Assembly: GCA_030064695.1 (NCBI GenBank)
Contig: JASHYV010000162.1
Location: forward strand, 1-9,880
DNA: 9,880 nt
Reading direction: 5' to 3'
Origin: Thermoplasmata archaeon
Lineage (GTDB): Archaea; Thermoplasmatota; Thermoplasmata; UBA184
The position numbers and the translations under genes are program-made. Below, in pieces: positions 5,744 to 9,880 of the stretch (its first letter is position 1; each line of letters starts with the position of its first letter). The notes beneath the pieces were generated by a model. The model searched no databases. It was not told where the DNA came from and saw nothing but the letters and a program-made list of their open reading frames with translations.

Positions 5744-7249
5744 GTGACGAGCCTCCCCGCCGACGATCCGATCTCCCTGCGGCTCGCCCTCACCGAAACC
5801 GGGGCGATCGGCGCCACGGCCCGCCAGCTCGCCGCCCGGATCGAGCGGCCCCGCGGAGAGGTGCAGCGGTCGCTGGAGCGCCTCCGCGCCCGGGGCGACG
5901 TGCTCCGGATCGGTCGGGGGCTCTGGGTGCTGAGCGACTTCGAGCGGCTCGACGAGCGCGTCGGCTTCCTCGAGCCGGCCGAGTTCGTCGAGCGCTTCCG
6001 GGCGGAGCAGGGCGTCTCGCTCGGGCAGTACCGGGGTCCGATCACGTTCCGCTCCAACGACGAGGAGCCGGTCCACCGCTGGTGGCCGTACGTGCAGGGC
6101 TACTCGGCGGAGTTCGTGCGCGGCGTCCTCGAGGGGGCCGAGCTCCCCCGAGGTGCGACGGTCCTCGATCCGTTCGCGGGCAGCGGGACGACCGTGGTGG
6201 AGGCGCGGCGCGCGGGCGCGCGCGCCTGGGGCACCGAGCTCCTGCGCCCGGCCGTTCTGGCGGCCGGGGTGAAGAGTCGGTTCGAGCTGGACCCGGGACG
6301 GCTCGGACGCGCGGCGGACTCGCTGCGCGAGCGGGCCGCCCGCCGGTCGATCGGACGGCTTCCATTCCTGAAGGAGACCGAACGCCAGTTCGCGCCCGAG
6401 GCGCTGGCCGCACTCCTCCGGTTCCGCGACACTCTGCCTCCCGAGGGCGAGCCGGTGGCGGACGCGCTCCGGCTCGCCTTCGGCGCGATCCTGATCCCGG
6501 CGAGCCGACTGCACCGGTCGCCGTGCCTCGGCTACGCCCGCACTCCTCCCGAGGCCGGGCCTTCCGTCCCGGAGCGGTACGCGCGGCAGATCCGCACGAT
6601 GCAGACCGACCTCGTCGAGCTGCGCGCCGAACGCGCGCAGTGGGGGCCCTCCGCCACGATCCGGGCCGAGGACGCGCGGAGGGCCGGCTGGCCCGCGGGC
6701 TCGGTCGATCTCGCGATCACGAGCCCGCCGTACGTGAACGGCATGGACTACGTGATGAACTACAAGCTCGACCTGGCCTGGCTCGGCTACGCGAGCTCGT
6801 ACGCCGAGCTCGCCGCCCTGCGGAGCGCCGAGGTCGCGTGCGACAACCTGCCGCGCGCGGAGACGGCCGCGTACGTGGACGTCTCGCGCACGCCGGACCC
6901 CTGGCTCGACGAGCTCCTTCCGCGGATCCGGGAGAACGTCGCGCGGAAGGGCTCGTACCGGCGGGCCGACATGCACGGGATCGTCCACCGCTACTTCGCC
7001 GACCTCGCGGCCGCGATGGCCCGGGTCCGCCGCGCGCTCCGTCCCGGCGGCCGGTTCGTGCTCGTCGTCGGCGACTCGCTGCTCGCCGGAACGTACGTGC
7101 CCGGCGACCTGCTCACCGCGCGGCTCGGCGCGCGCCTGGGCTTCGAGATCGAGTCCGTCGACGTCGCCCGGCCGCGGCGGAGCGGCCAGCGCCGCTCCTT
7201 CGAGTTGCGCGAGACCGTGGTCGCGCTGAGGCGGCCCCGGGCCCGCTAG
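5744..7249 (+). CDS. DNA methyltransferase (amino-MTase, N4-cytosine or N6-adenine type) with N-terminal winged-helix domain
   Basis: This 501-residue protein has two parts. Residues about 8-66 look like a winged helix-turn-helix (TARQLAARIERPRGEVQRSL, then RGDVLRIGRGLWVL). From about 110 it is a SAM-dependent DNA amino-methyltransferase: RWWPYVQGYSAEFV (112-125), motif I VLDPFAGSGTTVVEARR (140-156), a roughly 170-residue middle region, catalytic motif IV ITSPPYVNGMDYVMNYKLDL (325-344) and LRPGGRFVLVVGDSL (432-446). TSPPY is most often seen in N4-cytosine enzymes, though N6-adenine cannot be excluded. Motif I precedes motif IV, so it is not circularly permuted. No restriction endonuclease is visible nearby, so it looks like an orphan methylase used for regulation, repair or protection. 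An RNA substrate is less likely. GTG 5744 follows a GAGGGG stretch and lies 8 bp after the CHAD stop, suggesting cotranscription. Confidence 0.8.
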   Translation: MTSLPADDPISLRLALTETGAIGATARQLAARIERPRGEVQRSLERLRARGDVLRIGRGLWVLSDFERLDERVGFLEPAEFVERFRAEQGVSLGQYRGPITFRSNDEEPVHRWWPYVQGYSAEFVRGVLEGAELPRGATVLDPFAGSGTTVVEARRAGARAWGTELLRPAVLAAGVKSRFELDPGRLGRAADSLRERAARRSIGRLPFLKETERQFAPEALAALLRFRDTLPPEGEPVADALRLAFGAILIPASRLHRSPCLGYARTPPEAGPSVPERYARQIRTMQTDLVELRAERAQWGPSATIRAEDARRAGWPAGSVDLAITSPPYVNGMDYVMNYKLDLAWLGYASSYAELAALRSAEVACDNLPRAETAAYVDVSRTPDPWLDELLPRIRENVARKGSYRRADMHGIVHRYFADLAAAMARVRRALRPGGRFVLVVGDSLLAGTYVPGDLLTARLGARLGFEIESVDVARPRRSGQRRSFELRETVVALRRPRAR

Positions 7250-7257
7250 CGCGGGCC
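7240..7257 (+). repeat. GC-rich inverted repeat spanning the methyltransferase stop codon
   Basis: GGCCCGC (7240-7246) and GCGGGCC (7251-7257) are perfect 7-bp arms around TAGC, which includes the stop codon TAG at 7247-7249. The RNA could form a stable hairpin at the gene end. No T-tract follows, so a classical intrinsic terminator is not supported. It may slow 3' degradation or be chance in GC-rich DNA. Confidence 0.3.
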
Positions 7258-7277
7258 GCGCCTGCCGCTCGACGGAA

Positions 7278-7290
7278 ACCCTTAACGGGT
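7278..7290 (+). promoter_or_regulatory. Candidate promoter element for the HAD phosphatase gene
   Basis: In the 76-bp gap after the methyltransferase gene, a short A/T-rich core (AAACCCTTAAC) stands out from GC-rich surroundings. It forms a small dyad, ACCC-TTAAC-GGGT. It lies about 40 bp before the ATG at 7326, a plausible distance for an archaeal TATA-like element with a short leader. The evidence is composition and position only. Confidence 0.35.
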
Positions 7291-7325
7291 GTCGCGGCGA
7301 CTTTGGGCCTCCGAGGCGGGAGGAG

Positions 7326-8075
7326 ATGCCCCTCCGGGACGGCGAGCCGCACTTCTTGGAGCCGCTCCTCGGCGTCGCGTTCGACCTCGATGGGACGCTG
7401 ATCCTCTCGCGGCACGACTTCCGGCGCATGCGCGCCGAGGTGATCCGCATCGCGCAGGAGTACGGCGTGATGCCGGGCCACCTCTCGCTCGAGCAGCCGA
7501 TCCACCAGCTGATCGAGTCGAGCCGGGCGGAGATCCACAACTCGGGCGCGCCCGAGGGCACCTTGTTCAAGTTCGAGGCGGAGTACCGCAAGCGGCTCGA
7601 CGCGATCGAGATGGAGGCGCTGCCGCGCACCGTGCCCCGGCCGGGCGCGGAGCCGCTCCTGAAGGCGCTCGCCGCCCGCGGCTTCCGCATCGGCCTCCTG
7701 ACGCGCGCCTCCGAGGAGTTCGCCCGGGCGGCGCTCAACCGCACGCAGCTGGCGCCGTACTTCGGCTACCTGCGGAGCCGCAGCGCCGCCGGGCCGGCCA
7801 AGCCCTCTCCCGAGTCGCTGCTCACGCTGCTCCACGAGATGCAGGTGCCCCGGGACCGCGCGGTGTACGTCGGCGACCACCTTTTGGACGCCGAGTGCGC
7901 GGTGGCCGCCCGCGTCCGGTTCTACGCCGTCCTCCCCGACCCGTCGGAGGCGGCGACCTCGGGGATGACCGCCGACCGGTTCCTGGCCGCCGGAGCGTCG
8001 GCGATCGCGCCCGACCTGGAGCAGCTCGCCCGCCAGCTCGACGTGGCGCCGCCCCCCGCGGCGGCCGCGCGGTAG
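7326..8075 (+). CDS. HAD-superfamily phosphatase (phosphoglycolate phosphatase-like)
   Basis: This 249-residue protein carries all four HAD motifs in order. Motif I is VAFDLDGTL (18-25; nucleophile D20, acid/base D22), motif II GLLTRAS (123-129; T126), motif III the lysine in AKPSPE (158-163; K159), and motif IV VGDHLLDAE (182-190; D184 and D188). The helical region between motifs I and II (about 30-100) is a C1-type cap, as in phosphoglycolate phosphatase, beta-phosphoglucomutase and similar small-molecule phosphatases. The substrate cannot be told from the sequence. It acts in the cytoplasm, as no signal peptide or membrane segment is seen. The ATG at 7326 sits directly after GGGAGGAG, a good but unusually close Shine-Dalgarno; no better in-frame start exists nearby. 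It ends 2 bp before the stop of the convergent flavoprotein gene. Phosphate release could tie it loosely to the phosphate genes upstream, but this is speculative. Confidence 0.85.
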   Translation: MPLRDGEPHFLEPLLGVAFDLDGTLILSRHDFRRMRAEVIRIAQEYGVMPGHLSLEQPIHQLIESSRAEIHNSGAPEGTLFKFEAEYRKRLDAIEMEALPRTVPRPGAEPLLKALAARGFRIGLLTRASEEFARAALNRTQLAPYFGYLRSRSAAGPAKPSPESLLTLLHEMQVPRDRAVYVGDHLLDAECAVAARVRFYAVLPDPSEAATSGMTADRFLAAGASAIAPDLEQLARQLDVAPPPAAAAR

Positions 8076-8077
8076 GC

Positions 8078-9073
8078 TCAGAGGTACTCGGCGTAGGCGT
8101 GGATGACCGCGCGCTCCGCGGTCGCCCACGCCTCCGGGATCTGGTTCCAGCCGTTCCGCAGATCGCCGACGGCGTACAGCCCCGGGATGGGCGCTCCGGT
8201 CGCGTCCGCGATCGCCCGGCAGTCGTCGTCCGTCACGACGTACCCGTCGGGGTCGAACCGGCAGCCGAGGGAGCGCGGGATCGCCTGGTGGAGGTCGTAC
8301 CACCCCACGGCGGAGAACCCGCGGTCGTAGCTGCGGTGCGCGCCGTCCGCGAAGCGGACGCCGAGCCGCTTCTCCCGGATCTCGTCGAAGCCGACGATCT
8401 CGCTCTCCACCGCCGCGATGTGGGCCGACTCGAGCTGACCGCGCAGGGCGGACCGGTCGGGCTCGGAGACGCCGTCGAGCAGCGGACGACCGTGGGTGAG
8501 CAGCTCGACCGAGGTCGGGTGGAAGTGGAGGATGTCGAGCGCGTTGCGCGCGGCGAACGCGTCGTGCCCGAGGACGGCGACCGTCTTCCCCGGGAACTCG
8601 TGGCCGTCGCAGAGCAGGCAGAAGTCGACGATCCCCTGGTTGGCCCACGGGAAGATCGGGTCGATCTTACCCCCGACCTCGGGGATCCGGTCGACAACGC
8701 CCATCGCGAGCACCACCGCCCGGGCGCGGGCGACCTTCTCCTGCTTCAGCCACTCGAACCGCACCGCGAAGTCGGCCTCGGTCCGGGCGACCTCCGTCGC
8801 GTGGGCCGGCGTGAAGTACCCGACGGACGCCTCGACCGCGCGCACCTGGGCGATCTGCAGGTCGAGCAGCTTGTGCCCCGAGATCCCGTCCGGGAACCCC
8901 GGGATGTTGTCCATCTTGGGCGCGTAGTACGAGCGGGAGTACTTCGGGCCCCGGTCCACGATCACCGCCGTCTGGCCGAGCATCGCGGCCTTGAGCCCCG
9001 CCTGCAGGCCGGCGTGCCCTCCGCCGACGATCGCGAGGTCGTACGACTCCTGCAGTCTCGGGAACCCGGGCAT
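8078..9073 (-). CDS. Thioredoxin-reductase-like FAD-dependent oxidoreductase with CLLC motif and atypical pyridine-nucleotide site
   Basis: This 331-residue protein has the layout of low-molecular-weight thioredoxin reductase: FAD-binding GGGHAG (17-22), a redox CxxC motif FCLLCDG (151-157, C152 and C155), a second nucleotide-binding region (163-195) and a C-terminal FAD motif GLYAVGDLRNGWNQ (298-311). These enzymes pass electrons through FAD to a redox-active disulfide and on to thioredoxin or a similar protein. Two departures stand out. The usual GGGDSA motif is VLGHDAFAA (167-175), and the HRRxxFR motif that grips the NADPH phosphate is missing (LLTHGRPLL, 191-199). Thermoplasma acidophilum thioredoxin reductase likewise does not use NADPH, so a different donor is plausible. 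ATG 9073 was chosen because the FAD motif then starts at residue 12 and an AT-rich CATCAAATCC element lies about 25 bp upstream; the longer open frame beyond it is low-complexity and overlaps the carA promoter. Confidence 0.82.
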   Translation of the reverse strand: MPGFPRLQESYDLAIVGGGHAGLQAGLKAAMLGQTAVIVDRGPKYSRSYYAPKMDNIPGFPDGISGHKLLDLQIAQVRAVEASVGYFTPAHATEVARTEADFAVRFEWLKQEKVARARAVVLAMGVVDRIPEVGGKIDPIFPWANQGIVDFCLLCDGHEFPGKTVAVLGHDAFAARNALDILHFHPTSVELLTHGRPLLDGVSEPDRSALRGQLESAHIAAVESEIVGFDEIREKRLGVRFADGAHRSYDRGFSAVGWYDLHQAIPRSLGCRFDPDGYVVTDDDCRAIADATGAPIPGLYAVGDLRNGWNQIPEAWATAERAVIHAYAEYL

Positions 9074-9098
9074 CTTCCCGCCGGACCCGGCGCGGGGA

Positions 9099-9108
9099 TT
9101 TGATGGCT
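9099..9108 (-). promoter_or_regulatory. TATA-like element for the thioredoxin-reductase-like gene
   Basis: Read on the minus strand, CATCAAATCC is the only A/T-rich patch just upstream of the ATG at 9073. It sits about 26-35 bp away, so transcription would start at or very near the start codon, as in leaderless archaeal mRNAs. The evidence is composition and spacing only. Confidence 0.35.
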
Positions 9109-9158
9109 CGCCGCGCCCGCGCCGCCGTCGAAGCGCGCGCGGAGCTCGCTCGCGACGG

Positions 9159-9169
9159 TAAATGTTAAA
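9159..9169 (+). promoter_or_regulatory. TATA-like element upstream of carA
   Basis: TAAATGTTAAA is a clear A/T-rich block in the GC-rich gap between the divergent flavoprotein gene and carA. It lies about 41-51 bp before the GTG at 9210, allowing a 15-20 nt leader. It contains an in-frame ATG (9162) and an in-frame TAA (9159), which bounds how far upstream carA could begin. Confidence 0.45.
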
Positions 9170-9209
9170 CCCGAGGCCCCTCCTCCTTCGCTTCGGGTTC
9201 TTCACGGCC

Positions 9210-9880
9210 GTGCCTACCCGCGCGCCTCGCGCCGCGCTCGGGGGTACTCTGCTGCTCGAGGACGGGACGCGCTTCGAGGGCGTCGGCCTCGGCGTCGAGG
9301 GCCGGCGCGTGGGCGAGGTCGTCTTCTCGACCGGCATGGTGGGCTACCCGGAGGCGCTCACCGATCCCTCCTTCCGCGGCCAGATCCTCACGTTCACGTA
9401 CCCGCTGCTCGGCAACTACGGCGTGCCGGAGGCCCACGCGCACGACGGGCACGGCCTCCCGATCCTCGAGAGCGAGGAGATCCAGGTCCGGGGGCTCGTC
9501 GTCCGAGGCACCACGCGCCCGACGCACCGGACCTCGCGGCGGTCCCTCGAGGAGTGGCTGGCGGACGAGGGCGTGGTGGGGATCGCGGGCGTCGACACGC
9601 GGCGGCTCACCGAACGACTGCGCGCGGAGGGGGTCATCCGCGGCGTCCTCGACGTCCATCCCGCCGGCGAGGCACCGTCGCACGAGGAGCTCGCCCGCGC
9701 GATCTCCCGAGCCCCGGCCTACGCGGAGGAGCAGTACATGGCCGAGGTCGCTCCCAGGGCCCCGGCGCTCCTCGACGGGCGGAAGGGACCGCTCGTCGCG
9801 GTGCTCGACTGCGGCATCAAGGCGAGCATCCTCCGGGCGCTCCTCGACCGGGGCCTCTCGGTCCTGCGGCTGCCCTACGA
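9210..9880 (+). CDS. carA: Carbamoyl-phosphate synthase small (glutaminase) subunit, 5' part
   Basis: The first 223 codons are present and the gene runs off the window. The N-terminal CarA domain is unmistakable: LLLEDGTRFEGVGLG (15-29), FSTGMVGYPEALTDPSF (39-55), a GQILTFTYPLLGNYGV segment (57-72), IAGVDTRRLTERLR (about 123-136) and, starting the class-I glutaminase domain, PLVAVLDCGIKASILRALLD (about 195-214). The catalytic Cys/His region lies beyond the end. CarA hydrolyses glutamine and channels ammonia to CarB to make carbamoyl phosphate for pyrimidine and arginine synthesis; carB would be expected next. GTG 9210 gives the usual CarA N-terminus; an ATG at 9162 would add 16 residues but lies inside the TATA-like element. 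No clear Shine-Dalgarno precedes either start. Confidence 0.95.
   Translation, partial: MPTRAPRAALGGTLLLEDGTRFEGVGLGVEGRRVGEVVFSTGMVGYPEALTDPSFRGQILTFTYPLLGNYGVPEAHAHDGHGLPILESEEIQVRGLVVRGTTRPTHRTSRRSLEEWLADEGVVGIAGVDTRRLTERLRAEGVIRGVLDVHPAGEAPSHEELARAISRAPAYAEEQYMAEVAPRAPALLDGRKGPLVAVLDCGIKASILRALLDRGLSVLRLPY

Noticed and set aside
4490..7744. A 1084-codon open frame on the minus strand across the CHAD and methyltransferase genes.
   Set aside because: It is low-complexity Arg/Ser/Pro/Ala-rich with no recognisable motifs, opposite two genes with clear conserved motifs. Long stop-free antisense frames are common at this GC content.
9074..9337. An N-terminal extension of the thioredoxin-reductase-like frame.
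   Set aside because: It is low-complexity, overlaps the carA promoter and the antisense of the carA coding start, and would put about 88 residues before the FAD motif that normally starts near the N-terminus.
1..9880. CRISPR arrays, tRNA or rRNA genes, insertion sequences.
   Set aside because: No regularly spaced direct repeats, tRNA-like cloverleaf elements, rRNA signatures, transposase motifs or terminal inverted repeats were recognised by eye.

Overview
The window is a GC-rich stretch, densely packed with genes, that looks archaeal. Supporting signs are a PhoU-like protein of the archaeal type, many GTG starts, short AT-rich TATA-like patches in otherwise GC-rich intergenic gaps, and a thioredoxin-reductase-like protein that recalls the NADPH-independent enzyme of Thermoplasma. 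A high-GC Thermoplasmatota lineage would fit, but this is inference from gene content and not a phylogenetic placement. No rRNA, tRNA, CRISPR array or insertion sequence was seen.

Layout. The window opens with the last 47 codons of a membrane protein (1-146, +). Next is an AT-rich promoter island (about 167-212) and a PhoU-like phosphate regulator (240-1208, +), then a SixA-type histidine phosphatase (1281-1814, +). Facing them is a tightly overlapping minus-strand operon read from right to left: exopolyphosphatase Ppx/GppA with an HD domain (4712 to 3201), then two tandem thymidylate-kinase-fold P-loop kinases (3211 to 2510 and 2520 to 1780). Divergent from ppx, across a short gap holding a perfect inverted repeat, runs a CHAD-domain protein (4842-5735, +) followed 8 bp later by a winged-helix/DNA-methyltransferase protein (5744-7249, +). 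A HAD-family phosphatase (7326-8075, +) converges on a thioredoxin-reductase-like flavoprotein (9073 to 8078, -). The window ends inside carA, the carbamoyl-phosphate synthase small subunit (9210 onward, +).

How the genes may work together. PhoU, SixA, two TMK-fold kinases, Ppx and CHAD lie within about 5.5 kb, and most of these families are tied to inorganic phosphate or polyphosphate. Ppx degrades polyphosphate, CHAD domains bind it, and PhoU controls phosphate uptake. The two TMK-fold proteins lack the dTMP-binding TREPG motif of true thymidylate kinases, and they are cotranscribed and apparently translationally coupled with ppx. The best reading is that they are nucleotide/polyphosphate phosphotransferases that make or use polyphosphate. 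One has an intact Walker A lysine; the other has arginine there, so they may form a catalytic/regulatory pair. This is the most interesting part of the window. The methyltransferase, HAD phosphatase, flavoprotein and carA look like ordinary neighbours, although the methyltransferase has no visible restriction partner and the flavoprotein lacks the usual NADPH-binding signature.
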